A stretch of DNA of 64,000 nt from Trifolium pratense (Eukaryota > Streptophyta > Magnoliopsida > Fabales > Fabaceae): NCBI RefSeq assembly GCF_020283565.1, contig NC_060064.1, positions 6,656,001 through 6,720,000 of the forward strand, read 5' to 3'. The number at the start of each line of letters is the position of its first letter. Position 1 is the first letter of the stretch. A program made the translations under genes and the position numbers. Shown one piece after another: positions 47,620 through 58,386 of the stretch. The notes under the pieces are model-generated. The model saw only the letters and a program-made list of their open reading frames with translations. It had not been told where the DNA came from and did no database searches.

Positions 47620-48906
47620 ATGGAAGCAGAGAAGAAGAGTTGCAGCATAACCATCAAAGATGATCGTGATGACCACAAAGACTCATCGGAAGAACAAGAA
47701 TTGAGTCTTTCTATTGAGAAGCTGAATCTTGTAGTACCCAAGAAGAAGAAGTTGCTTGTTATGAACCTTAATGGCTTTCTTCTCCATCGATTCATCCATC
47801 GACACATACTTCGTGATGGGAGATATGTACCTAATCCCATTCTAGGATCTCGAAGAGCTGATAGCATATCAGGAAACTTTCTCCGTAAGTAATCTTTATT
47901 CTTTCCTTCAACTTAAACATATTATACATTTCTGATATTTGAGGATTTCTTTTTATCATATACTTAATAATGTTGTTTATATTGTAAATTGTGATTTAGT
48001 TTTTAAGAGGCCATTTAGTGAAGAGTTTATGAAATTCTGCTTAGAAAGGTTTGAAGTTGGGATTTGGTCTTCTGCACAAGAGTTAGTAATTAACACTCTT
48101 CTCATTATCTTTTTTGAATTTGATTGATTATTTGGTGTTACATTGTTTGTTAGTATTAATTACCCGTCAAAAATACAGGCATAATATTGATGGTGCTTTA
48201 GACTTAGCTATTGGAGAAGAATCAAAAAATAAGCTACTCTTTGTTTGGGTACATTTTCTTGACTTTTCTGTGTTTTTTCTTTTTTGCAAATTTGTATACC
48301 AAAATGTATAAATCTTGTTTCATGATGAACTTTTTGTAGAATCAAGATCAATGTAGACAAACTAATACTGCTTCTAAGGAGAGCAATGAGAAGCCAATTT
48401 ATTTCAAAGAACTACAGAAAGTGTGGGAAAAAGTGGAGAAAGGAGGGCCATATTCTGCTTCTAATACTTTGATGATTGGTGACAAACCATATAAGGCTTA
48501 TCTTAATCCTGTAATATTCAAAACTCATTTTTATTTATTTTTATAATATATGTTTTTTATTTATTCAAATGTTAACAATTTTCATAAACTTAAATTACAG
48601 GAGAATACAGCAATTTTTGCCAAGTCGTATGATCCTGAGGACAAGGAGGACAATGCATTGGGTGAGAACATATCCTTCTTATTTTTTAGTGATTTTATTA
48701 TGTATTTAATTTTTGTAATGTAATGTATGGTTTTTGTTTGTATAGATCCAAATGGTGAATTGTGTGAGTATTTGAAAGGAGTAGCTGAAGCTGAAGATGT
48801 TCAGTCTTATGTGAAGAATAATGAGTTTGGGATACCAGAAATTACAGAAGATAATTCTGAATGGTTTTTCTACTTTAGAGTGTTATTTGGAGAACTTATG
48901 GTCTAG
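47620..48906 (+). CDS. FCP1/NIF-like HAD-family protein, copy 3 (269 aa)
   Basis: Exons 47620-47884, 48000-48081, 48179-48248, 48340-48510, 48601-48661 and 48746-48906 join without a stop. Domain order is as in copy 1. Motif I reads LLVMNLNGFL, with Asn49 and Asn51 at the two catalytic places. Motif IV reads LMIGDKPYK, so the first metal-binding Asp is Gly186 here. Hence both the nucleophile and part of the Mg site are lost, stronger evidence for an inactive fold than in copy 1. There is an insertion of a few residues after motif I (HRHILRDGRYVPNPILGS). The C terminus is altered to EWFFYFRVLFGELMV by a changed 3' end of exon 6. The gene keeps the shared core promoter. The real start is the ATG at 47620, in the same leader context (TATCAAGAATGG) as copies 2 and 4. 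Confidence 0.87.
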
Positions 48907-49308
48907 AGAAATGTTTTGTTCTGTTAATGTTTTAGCTACTTTTTTTTCTTTCAAAAACTCAAGGTTGTATTGCATTGCATTATGAATGATATTGTGGTTT
49001 AATTTTCTCCAAATAAAAAGGTTTAATTGTGGTTGTTTGATTTGGCAGTATATTTTCAATCCATCATAGTGTGGATATTAATGCTAAGTTTAGCCATGTC
49101 AGAACAACAACATAAAGTTCAAATGAAAGGCCATTGGGGATGTTATCTGCTTGCAAGTCAGAAACCAGCTTATTATTAAGCAATTAAAAAAAAGCTTATT
49201 ATATGGAAATATCTGCAAATACAAATTTTCTCATTTATGTACTAAATTGTTGAGGCTTCCTTGGGTTGCAAATTTGCTAAATACTTATAATTACCCAATT
49301 TTCTTCAG
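48907..49308. other. 3' flank of copy 3
   Basis: Includes the empty site of the solo LTR (49065-49069). No gene. Confidence 0.6.
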
Positions 49309-50950
49309 CTAATGAATAAAACAACAGTATCTATAATTTTTCTTCTTGCTTAATTGTTTTGGTACATCCGAAGAGATACCTTGAGTAACAAGATTGTTTA
49401 TTTTTTTCTGCCTGCTTGGCTTTATTGGTTCATCTGAAGACAAATCTTGCCTTGTATATGAATCAACCTGGCTTGCTTCAATGAGATTCTGATTTGGAAA
49501 AGCCGGTACTACTTTCTTAAAATTTACTTCCTTCGTGTTAGGATTTGTTTCTGTATGCCTGAATGAACTAAAAGGAAATAAAAGTGACAAGCAAATATAT
49601 TGTAAATTTTGTGATGCAATTGGATTATATTTCCAAGCAATCATATATAAAATATAAAATCACAACTTTTGTTCCTTTAAATAACCAATTGAGAATCTCA
49701 CGTTGGATAGCGATATAGCCTAAACATCGATTATAAATGGAAAACAACCCTCATCTTACAAGCTGGTTTTGTGAGGTGAGGTTATACTTATACGCACCTG
49801 AAGTTTTGAATTTCATAGAGGTCGTCTGAACATTCCTGTGGTATATTGTTGCTTGATTCTTCGACACTGACATCATTTTTCACAGATGGTTGAAAAAGTT
49901 TTGCAGAATGTGGATCGAATTCTCCACCTTTTTCTTTGCAGATGGTCGCTTCATTAGCAAAGCTAAAAGAGAATCTGCACGAGTGAAATCCATATTTCCT
50001 AACCGATGAAATAGCCCTTTCTAATGTTTCTAAAGCCTACCTTACATTTGAGCTAATATTTACATTACTCTTTCTCTTCAGTACACCTTTTGTATCATCA
50101 TGCTCAATTGAAATTCCATATTCTTTATTGACATCCTTTTCAATTTGTACGATCTCTTAAATATTTGCATCGACACTCTTGCAATTCGTATATCCCTTTA
50201 GTACAATAGATGTATCACTTACCACAATTGGAATGTCATGCACTTTGGTTACATTCTCCTCACTTTGTACAATCTCTTCGGTGCTTGCATCTAAAATCTA
50301 ACCACTGAAATTGTTTGCATTTTGGTTGCTTTTGTCCTCCAGAGACACATCGTTCACCCGATCTTTATTACTTTGACTAGGTTCTTCAGCAGGAAGAATG
50401 CTTGCAACTTGTTTAAGATCCACCTCATCCATAGCATTTGATTCATCGGTACTGTATAGAGCTTCGCGAATTCTAACAACAACAAATCTGTCAAGGCCTT
50501 GCTGAATTCCTTGTCGCCATTCATCTTAGAAGCCACGGCCTATAGCAATATCAAAACTGGTTAATGTCAGAAGAAGATATAAAAAACAACATACAAGGGT
50601 ATTTGTTCTAAATTTCACCGTCGCATAGATATTCATGAGTGAGAGAAAAAATGACAGTAGTGTTCAATGTCATGTTATTGTAAGACAAATATGCAGAAAA
50701 TTGAAAGCACATAATCTGCATGATGATTCTCACCATTTCTTATAAAATTAAAGCACATGTCAAAATCTATAAAATGGTCTTTGTTCTTAAATTTTTTAAG
50801 GGTGATGCTAAAAAAATGAAAGATTTAATTGACTGACAAACATCAACAGATGCATCTACATAGCCTTCAATCATCAATGTATGATAGGGAGTTCCCTCTG
50901 GTCCTTCGCGATACATAACACGGAACTCCTCATTATCTTGTTTTAACTGT
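49309..50950 (-). pseudogene. START-like lipid-binding protein, decayed fragment
   Basis: On the minus strand a piece at about 50825-50950 reads EFRVMYREGPEGTPYHTLMI followed by EGYVDASVDVC. I recognise this as the entry to the START-like domain of plant 'polyketide cyclase / lipid transport' proteins. The central domain is missing. A second piece (50354-50545) reads ASKMNGDKEFSKALTD, then shifts frame to VVVRIREALYSTDESN, a C-terminal block of the same family from memory. The acidic tail continues with in-frame stops near 50298 and 50160, then two exon-like pieces (49860-49985; 49309-49560 ending RYCCFIH). Frameshift, stops and the missing core argue for a pseudogene. The family call rests on one short motif. 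Confidence 0.5.
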
Positions 50951-51315
50951 TGATTTGAAAGAAGATAAATTATAAAAGTGCTTTGAAAGTTTAATAGAAA
51001 AATTAGACTTCAGAACACTTCTCATTTTTAAACCACTTACAAATCACTAGCTTTGTTATAAAGTGAATCATATAAAGAGACATATAATAATGTTTTAAAA
51101 GGATAATGTAAGTAACCACTAGATGAGACAATCCTAACTGCATAAACAGAAAATACTAACAAGAAAACAATCCTAACTGCATAAACAGAAAATAACTAAC
51201 TACTAACATAACTGCCATAATATTTCAAAATACTAAGTGATAACTAATATGAGAAACACACAAATTGCAATTTCTATATAACCAAATTCATTCAAAATAA
51301 GTGTAATTATCAAGA
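50951..51315. other. 5' flank of copy 4
   Basis: From about 51125 it resembles the promoters of copies 2 and 3 (ACAATCCTAACTGCATAAAC, 'cagaaaataactaactactaac'), but the TATATAAAGCAAGTAAAG string is gone; a weaker CTATATAACC lies 40 bp before the ATG. Confidence 0.55.
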
Positions 51316-52587
51316 ATGGATGCAAAGAAAGAGAGTTGCAGTCATGGAGATATCAAAATCAAAGATGACCACAAAGACTCATCGGAAGAACAAGAATCGA
51401 GTCTTTCTCTTGAGAAGCTGAATCTTGGACCTAAGAAGAAGTTGCTTGTTATGAACCTTAATGGTTTTCTACTTCATAGAGTTCATGTTCTTGATAAGGA
51501 AGCACTTCCCAAATCTCGAACTGATCATTACAAATCTTGTAACTTTCTCCGTAAGTAATCTTTACTTCAACTCAAACATATTATAAATTTCTGATATTTG
51601 AGGATTTATTTTTATGATATTTATATTGTAAATTATGATTTAGTTTTTAAGAGGCCATTTAGTGAAGAATTTATGAAATTCTGCTTAGAAAGATTTGAAG
51701 TTGGGATTTGGTCTTCTGCACTACAGTTAGTGATTAACACTCTTCTCATTATCTTTTTTGAATTTGATTGATTATTTGGTGTTACATTGTGATTAGTTAC
51801 AATTTTACTATTAATTAATGCAGACATAATGTCCTTGGTGCTTTAACATATGCTATAGGAGAAGAATCCAAAAATAAGCTACTATTGTTGGGGTACATTT
51901 TCTTGAATTTTTGTTGTTGTTTTTGTAAATTTGTATATAAAAATAAAAAATGTAGAAATAAATCTTGTTTGTTTATTTTCTGTTTTGTAGAATCAAGATC
52001 ATTGTAGAAATACTGGTTTTAAATCATTGGAAAACAAAGAGAAGCCTCTTTTTTTCAAACCGTTGACATATGTGTGGAAATCTGTCACAAAAGGAGGTCC
52101 ATATTCTGCTTCTAATACTTTGCTGATTGATGACAAACCATACAAGGCCTTCCTTAATCCGGTAACTCAACACTTTCTATGTGTGCGCGCGCGCAAGTGT
52201 GTATATTTTTTAATCATATATTAATAACAATTTTAACCACCTCAAATTGCAGCCCAATACAGCAATTTTTCCTAAGTCATATGATCCAGAGGATAAGGAA
52301 GACAGATTATTGGGTGAGAATAAGCAATTTTTAGTAGTGTAAGTTTTTTATATGTATAAATTTGAGTAATTTTAGTTATGTAACATCTTTAATGTGTCTA
52401 TATAGATCCAAATGGTGAACTATGTAATTACTTGAAAGGAGTAGCTGAAGCTGAAGATGTTCAATCTTATGTGAAGACTAATAATTTTGGCTTAACAGCA
52501 ATTACAAATGCTCATACTGATTGGACTTTTTACTCGCATATTCGTTACAATCCTGGTAATAAGATTTCGGTTATACATTATGGATGA
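51316..52587 (+). pseudogene. FCP1/NIF-like unit 4, one-base deletion; first half of a two-domain gene
   Basis: Exons 51316-51550, 51644-51725, 51824-51892, 51991-52161, 52253-52313 and 52406-52555 match copy 1 block by block: LLVMNLNGFLLHR (Asn47, Asn49), motif IV LLIDDKPYK, DPNGELCNYLKG. Exon 3 is 69 nt where copies 3 and 5 have 70 (CTATTGTTGGG before GTACAT). Normal splicing therefore shifts the frame and meets a stop in exon 4. Either it is a pseudogene, or the base is a sequence error, or a different splice is used. Exon 6 can be read through to TGA at 52585-52587, or spliced at CCTG|GTAAT to the next unit at 52658; then Asn-Pro-Gly-Pro-Lys-Lys bridges the two domains in frame. Only 70 bp separate that stop from unit 5, leaving no room for a normal promoter. 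Confidence 0.7.
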
Positions 52588-52657
52588 ATTATATATGATT
52601 AAGGCGATACGAATAGATTATAACATGGTACATTTTCTTGTCTTTGTTCTTGAATAG

Positions 52658-54313
52658 GACCTAAGAAATTGCTTATTATGAACCTCAACGGCTTTCTGAT
52701 TCGTAGAGTTTATGATCTTGATACGAGAGCAATTCCCAAATTTCGAAAAGCTGATGACAAATATGGCGCATTTTTTCGTAATATTTACTCAAACTCATAC
52801 ATACACTTTAGTTTATACTTTATACATACATTTCTGATATTTGAGGATTTCTTTTTATCATATGCTTAATGATTATATGGTATATTATGGTACAGTTTAT
52901 AAGAGGGAATTTAGTGAAGAATTCATGAAATTCTGCTTAGAAAGATTTGAAGTTGGGATTTGGTCTTCTGCACAGAAGTCAGTAATTAACACTCTTCTCA
53001 TTTTTTTTTTAATTTGATTGATTACTTTTTTAATGTTACATTGTGTTTTTAATCACCCTTTCACTGTTATTTAATTAATACAGGTATAATATATATGGTG
53101 CTTTAAGGTGTGCTATTGGAGAATCGATGTATAAGAAGCTATTATTTGTTTGGGTACATTTTCTTGAAGTTGTTTGTGTTTTTGTTTTCAAATTTGTATA
53201 TAAGATTAAGGGCCCGTTTGGATTAGTTTATTTTTGAACTTATGCAAACAGCTTATGTAATTTTTATGTATTATTATAAGTTTGTCAAGGTAGTTTATGA
53301 TAAAATAGCTTATAAAAATACAATTTTCACTGGTGTGAACTTATAAAATAGCATAAAACCTAATTTATATTGCATAAGCTGTTTGCATAAGCTCAAAAGT
53401 AAGTTAATCCAAACACGCACTAAATCATGTTCCTTATTTTGATGTTTCATAAACTTTTTGTAGGATCAAAAGAAATGTACAGATTCTGGCTTTAAATGTA
53501 AGGAGAACCAAGAGAAGCCTCTTTTTTTCAAAGAAGTGAAACAAGTGTGGGATCAAGTCAAGAGAAGAGGCCCATATTCTAGTTTTAATTCTTTGATGAT
53601 TGGTGACAAACCATATGTGTCCTTCCTTAATCCAGTAATTCAAGACTCACTTTATTTACTCATATAATGTGCTTGATCTGCTAAAAATAAAAGACTGGTT
53701 GAACAGTACAAAGTTCATTTGTATGGTATTTGATTTTAAAATTGAAATTTTTGTCTTTCATTGGATTACTTGACAACCTTTTCTCCACGGCACAAAATTT
53801 GTCTTGAAACTGTTTGAAAATAACAAAATAATCTTTTGTACACCAAATATCATACGAGACAAAAGTTTGTTCAATATTTTAAATGTCTATCTTGTACTGT
53901 TATGTCCGGTAAACGGATATGTGTTTTTTTCATTTCTTTTATTTATTGAAATGTTAACAATTTTGATAACCTGAAACTGCAGGAGAATACAGCAATTTTT
54001 ACAAAGTCATATGATCCAGAGGACAGTGAGGACAGAGAACTTGGTGAGAGAGCATATGCTACTCGTTTAATTTATGGTGATTTATTTGATGCAGTTAATT
54101 ATAGTAGTGTAACATTTGAAATGTGTTTGTATAGATCCAAATGGTGAACTGTGCAATTACTTGAGAGGAGTAGCTGTAGCTGAAGATGTTCAGTCTTATG
54201 TGATGGATAATCCTTTTGGTGAGGCAGCAATTACATCCTCTCATCCTGATTGGAAATTTTACTCCAAAGTTCGTTACTACCAAGATGGTAAAAGGATTCG
54301 ATCATTTCGTTGA
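52658..54313 (+). CDS. FCP1/NIF-like unit 5, lacking its own start; second domain of a fusion
   Basis: Exons 52658-52777, 52896-52977, 53084-53153, 53464-53634, 53983-54043 and 54135-54313. The first exon begins at an acceptor (TTGAATAG|GACCTAAGAAA) that falls at the GPKK just before motif I, so the usual 40-residue N-terminal tail and ATG are absent. In phase it joins exactly to the donor of unit 4. Motif I is LLIMNLNGFL (Asn-Asn), and motif IV LMIGDKPYV (Gly for the first Asp). ERFEVGIWSSAQK, LFVWDQKKC and DPNGELCNYLRGVAVAEDVQ are kept; the C terminus is RYYQDGKRIRSFR. With unit 4 the intended product would be about 483 residues with two FCP1-like domains. Alone, only an internal Met near motif I could start it. 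Intron 3 carries a Harbinger MITE; intron 4 is enlarged by other DNA with ends around GAACAGTACAAAG. Confidence 0.7.
53210..53420. mobile_element. Tourist-like (Harbinger) MITE in an intron of unit 5
   Basis: 211 bp, GGGCCCGTTTGGATTAG...TTAATCCAAACACGCAC, with TAA duplicated on both sides (53207-53209 and 53421-53423). Confidence 0.9.
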
Positions 54314-54643
54314 TAACATTATTCTGTTTTGGAGACATGTTCAGAACTAATATGGATGAATTGGGAGTTTAATTATAGTTCATGTCAAAACACTTACTTA
54401 TGTATATATGCTGGTAGTATGGATTATGCTTTTTTGATTTTATTTTATTGGCTAAGCTACTTTTTTCATTAGATATTAGTCATCATCCATATAATAAAAA
54501 ATGAATTACAGCTTAGTATGCAAATTAATTAGTTTGAAAGGAAATTAAAAGGAATTCTACATTTCACTTGTTTGATTATAATTAAATAACTGAGTACACA
54601 TTCCACAAAATCAACACACAAAAAACACTCAACTCGACTTAGT

Positions 54644-54781
54644 ATAGGTTTGATATCACGTTAAGTATATCAGAATCACGATGAATCAATATGATTTTTA
54701 AAAAAACTATATTAGCGTAGTTTTTAAAAATCACTAGTAGCCACAATGATTCTGATATATGAAATGCGATACCAGATATAG
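54644..54781. mobile_element. MITE with GGTTTGATATCACG-type ends, second copy
   Basis: Inverted arms near TATATCAGAATCACGATG and ATGATTCTGATATATG. Same family as 18495-18632. Confidence 0.6.
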
Positions 54782-54834
54782 GCTCAGAAAGAAATTAAAC
54801 AAACAAAATGATAATAATCAGATTCCAGAGTTAA

Positions 54835-55269
54835 TTAATTAACTTGCAAACGAGGATCAACATCAACTCTGCCAACACCATCAGTTTCAACAGCTTTAGC
54901 AACATCAACTTCACCAACAACCAAATCCTTAATATCTTCATCATTTTCCTCATCTACATAATTAGGATCTTTCTCATCCATAGCCGCTGGAGCCACATCC
55001 AACATATTATCAACCATACCAGCAGGACCTTCCCAAGTGAACTTACCACCACGACCTGATTTCGACGGCGGACGTCCGATACCTATGCCGTCAACAGGAT
55101 GTCGATCAAGACGCTGAACACCATTGTTGATGAGTTTTTTCTCAACATGTTTGATTGTGTTAATGTTGTGTGTGTTTAGCTCTGTTTTTTCTACTCGCTT
55201 TTTTCCTTCTTCGTCGTGGCTTACTGCTCTTATTGTTACTGTGTCTTGTTTGTCGTCAATTGGCTTCAT
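54835..55269 (-). CDS. Small hydrophilic acidic protein (144 aa), function unknown
   Basis: Single exon from ATG at 55269 (MKPIDDKQDTVTI) to a TAA at 54835. The N-terminal half is charged and mixed (KKRVEKTELN, TIKHVEKKLINN). A conserved-looking centre reads GIGRPPSKSGRGGKFTWEGP, then DEKDPNYVDEENDED and an acidic Val-rich tail (VVGEVDVAKAVETDGVGRVD). There is no signal peptide, membrane helix or cysteine. GGKFTWEGP followed by DPNY recalls the short segment before the MA3 domains of plant PDCD4/MRF-like proteins (GGKGTW...DPNY), but no MA3 domain exists here, so I do not assign a function. Disorder and strong hydrophilicity would suit a LEA-like or scaffold protein. A TATA box and two G-boxes lie upstream. 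The frame extends a little upstream but without another ATG. Confidence 0.8.
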   Translation of the reverse strand: MKPIDDKQDTVTIRAVSHDEEGKKRVEKTELNTHNINTIKHVEKKLINNGVQRLDRHPVDGIGIGRPPSKSGRGGKFTWEGPAGMVDNMLDVAPAAMDEKDPNYVDEENDEDIKDLVVGEVDVAKAVETDGVGRVDVDPRLQVN

Positions 55270-55330
55270 TGTTTTTGAATCTTTGTTCGGTTGATACAAT
55301 TCAAGTTATGTATGATTTTGTTATACGGTG

Positions 55331-55340
55331 GTTTTTATAG
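55331..55340 (-). promoter_or_regulatory. TATA box of the 144-aa protein gene
   Basis: CTATAAAAAC on the minus strand, about 60 bp before the ATG. Confidence 0.6.
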
Positions 55341-55413
55341 TTTGGTTGGAATATTTGAAGACGAGACCAGAATGTACTTGAATTGAATTCTCGGTTGTGC
55401 TAGAACTCTCCAC

Positions 55414-55442
55414 CACGTGACCCACCTAGGCGCTGTCACGTG
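55414..55442. promoter_or_regulatory. Paired G-boxes (CACGTG)
   Basis: CACGTG at 55414-55419 and 55437-55442, 23 bp apart, about 75-100 bp upstream of the TATA box. Each is in an ABRE-type ACGTG context; such pairs bind bZIP factors in ABA- and stress-responsive promoters (established knowledge). The response itself is inferred. Confidence 0.6.
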
Positions 55443-55519
55443 TAACAAGACACCGATCTATTTTGGATAAAGTGTGCTCTGTTTTTTGTTTTTTTTTTCT
55501 TATTTATTTATTTATTTAT

Positions 55520-55682
55520 GAAAAATGCTAAACAGTGTCCGGAGTACTGTTTAAGGATGCAAATATAATAATATGATATTGAAATTTGTGCAGTCGACTC
55601 CTAAAAATCTAAAAAATACTATTCAAAATTTTCTTTTTTTTGGTTTTCTTAACCAGTGCTCCGAGACACCGGTTAGTATAAT
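55520..55682. mobile_element. Divergent copy of the GGCAAATGCTAAATAGTG MITE family
   Basis: AAAATGCTAAACAGTGTCCG on the left and AGTGCTCCGAGACACCGGTT on the right form imperfect inverted ends, as in the 16.6 and 17.6 kb copies. Confidence 0.5.
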
Positions 55683-55892
55683 GTTGTGGCAAATGTGAGT
55701 TAAGTTCCACGTTGCTTAGAAAAGTGGAGGTTGAATACTTTATAAATGAGAAGACTTATAAACCTAACAACTTAAGGTTTTGGGTAAGAGTGTGGTGTCC
55801 AATTCACTTGTAAAGTTGTTCTTGAATCCAATGTGAATGATCTCTGGCTGTCTCTCGTGATGACCCAACACATGACTCATACTAATTTAATA

Positions 55893-56169
55893 CTCCCTCC
55901 GGTCCTTTTTATAAGAAATACTTTGGAATTTTTATTTGGTCCTTTTTATAAGAAACACTTTGACACAATTCCATTTGTACCCTTATTAAATACAATCAAA
56001 TAATTCATTATAATGCTAGTGCATTAATTAGAGAAGTCTATTTCCCATACTAGTCAAAGGTTAGTTTTGGAATATAACATAAAATGATAGAATCATTAAT
56101 GAGAAAATTTACCTTCCTTGGTCTGTGTGATTTTGTCAAAGTGTTTCTTATAATAAGGACCGGAGGGAG
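55893..56169. mobile_element. Stowaway-like MITE
   Basis: 277 bp. CTCCCTCCGGTCCTTTTTAT and its complement ATAAGGACCGGAGGGAG are flanked by TA. A 'ttataagaaayacttt' phrase is repeated inside the left arm. Confidence 0.9.
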
Positions 56170-56339
56170 TAAGATATAGATAGATATGAAGGTTTTTTTT
56201 AATTATTAATGATTAATTTTCATCAAGAAATTTGTGATGATGTGAGTTCTCTCCTCTTGATTCAAATTCTTTTATGAAAGAATAGAAGTTTAGAATGGAA
56301 CGTCTGATCAATGTAGAATATTATTTTGACATGGAAAAA

Positions 56340-56690
56340 TATACACTATTATTAATGCATGCAAGATGGAAGACTTTCTATAAAAATAAGTGGCCATTTG
56401 CTTAAATTTGCAAAAACAAAGCTTAAATCAATGTACAAAGGTCTTTGTGTGGCGAAACAATTTGAAATTTTGAAGTTGGAGATTCAAGTGGATTCGTCTA
56501 TGATTGTTCATAATATAAAGATGATAAAATTGATAATGCTAACGGTTGGAATATTTTGAGAAGATTAAATTTTTGTTTGCCTTGGAGGGGAAGATTATAT
56601 TATTCATGTTTATCGAGGGATGAATAGATGTGCGAATATCATTATTATCGGTATAAGTTGAGCTTTTTTTGTTCTTTCCTTGTTTTTTCT
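56340..56690 (+). pseudogene. RNase H domain remnant of a retroelement
   Basis: Pieces in shifting frames read KSMYKGLCVAKQFEILKLEI, QVDSSMIVHNI (the second catalytic Asp) and, about 120 bp later, YIIHVYRGMNRCANI, the C-terminal block of RVT_3-type RNase H. Stops separate them. Not adjacent to an RT domain. Confidence 0.5.
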
Positions 56691-56960
56691 TACTTGTATC
56701 CAGTTTATTGGATCATTTAATCTGTTATCAAGTAATTTCAGCCCTCCAATCACAGTTGTGAGAGATCAAACCGTTGAATTTCCTATCAAATCCAATGACA
56801 ATCATCACCGAATTACCTAACTATTGATAAGTTGAACTTGTTTTACCCATTACTTTTTATAATTATCTACTTCAACATTGGGTTAAGGCTCATTATGATA
56901 AGAATTAGTCAGATCTAAAATTGGAGATCTCTTTTTGTATCCTATGTCCTTCTAATTTTT

Positions 56961-57275
56961 TTATTTTACCCGCTACTTAAGTAGCGTATATTATAAAAAT
57001 AAAAAATTTGAGGAAAAAACATCCACAAACATGAAAATTTCAAGATTTTAAATGTCAGCTATTTAAGTATGTTCATTACTTAAGTAGTGGACGTTATAAA
57101 AATAAGAAATTTGAGAAGAAAAAAAAACACTCCCCTTATGAAGTTTTGAAGATTTTACATGTCTGCTACTTAAGTAACAGACATTATAAAAATGAGAAAC
57201 TTGAAAAGAAAAGAAAAAATCCTAAAATATAATTTTCAAGATTTTACATGTCCGCTATTTAAGTAGCAGATAGAG
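56961..57275. repeat. Tandem repeat with a CTACTTAAGTAG palindrome, about 4 units
   Basis: Units of 80-110 bp each carry GCTACTTAAGTAGC (or a variant), then 'ttataaaaataagaaatttga', an A-rich run and AAGATTTTACATGTC. Palindrome centres are near 56977, 57099, 57173 and 57259. It could be a simple expansion or the inside of a transposon. Confidence 0.7.
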
Positions 57276-57332
57276 CTATTTTGATAGTTTGTACTTTGTA
57301 GGGTGCATTAGAAAATTAGTAGAAAAAAACTA

Positions 57333-58223
57333 GGGAAATAGTCATTTTAGTCCCTGAATGTGCAACTCGCTGCCATTCTGATCCTTGACAGAAGAAAAAC
57401 TACAAAATAGTTCCTGATTCTGCAATCTGTTAGTCACTTTGGTCCCCGACGTTAACAATGGTTGTTAACTTTACAAAAAAGTTGATGTGGCAGTTTTTGG
57501 GCACACGTGGCATGCTGAGTAGGCTTTAGTTGGACAAGTGGCATGATGAATGACAATTTTTTTTTTTTTATTTCTTCATCTTCTTCTCATTCTTCTTCGT
57601 CTTCTTCATATATTCATCATAATTTTAAACAAAGTTAGACTCGTAACCCAAAAGTTAAACCCGACCCATAAACCAAAAGTTGGATTCAAATTGGAATGAA
57701 ACAAGAAGAAACAGGAAAATTGTGAAGAGTTATTGTTGTTGTTATGATAAAGGGAAAAAGATAAGTGGAAAATCTTGGAGAGAAGATTATGTGGAGAGAT
57801 GATGATGAATTTAGAGAATATATGTATGAAGAAGCTTCTCCATGCATTAGTTGAGATATTAGGAATTTTCTTTGAAGATTTGATTAAAAAATTGGATTTA
57901 AAATTTTAGGTTTTATTGTTTAATGTATGAAGAAGATGAAGAAGAATGAGACGAAGGAGATGAAGAAATGAAAAAAAAAAAAGTCATTTTGGTCCCTTGC
58001 CATATCATAAGGCCACTTGTCCATCTAAGGACTACTCAGCGTGCTACGTGTTCCCAAAAAAATGTCACATCAGTTTTTTTGTAAAATTAACTGTTATTTT
58101 TACCGTCAGGGGACCAAAATGACTAACGGATTGTTAAATCATGGACTATTTTATAGTTTTTCTTCAGTCAGGGATCAGAATGACAACAGATTACATATCT
58201 AGGGACTAAAATGACTATTTCCC
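57333..58223. mobile_element. Long-TIR non-autonomous element, 'family C'
   Basis: Begins GGGAAATAGTCATTTTAGTC, ends with the complement GACTAAAATGACTATTTCCC. The arms are about 250 bp (shared CAAAATAGT, CACTTTGGTCCCC, 'ttgatgtggca', GGCATGCTGAG-type and ACAAGTGGC blocks). The interior has CTTCTTC-rich strings at 57570-57610 and GAAGAAG-rich strings near 57920-57970. Mutator-like by structure; no clean target duplication. Confidence 0.75.
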
Positions 58224-58386
58224 CAAGAAAAACTCCTAAAATTGATCCAACGCTCATTAATATATCCAAATGATCCAAGTTAACCAAACCCAAGACATTT
58301 TCAGAGGAAAATGGGCCTCATATATAAAATTGCAATTTGGGCCAAATTGAGCTTTTTAGTTCTAACCCGACAATGTCTACTTCTGA

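Noticed and set aside
55270..55299. A longer N terminus for the 144-aa protein
   Set aside because: The upstream extension has no ATG; the first ATG in frame is at 55269.
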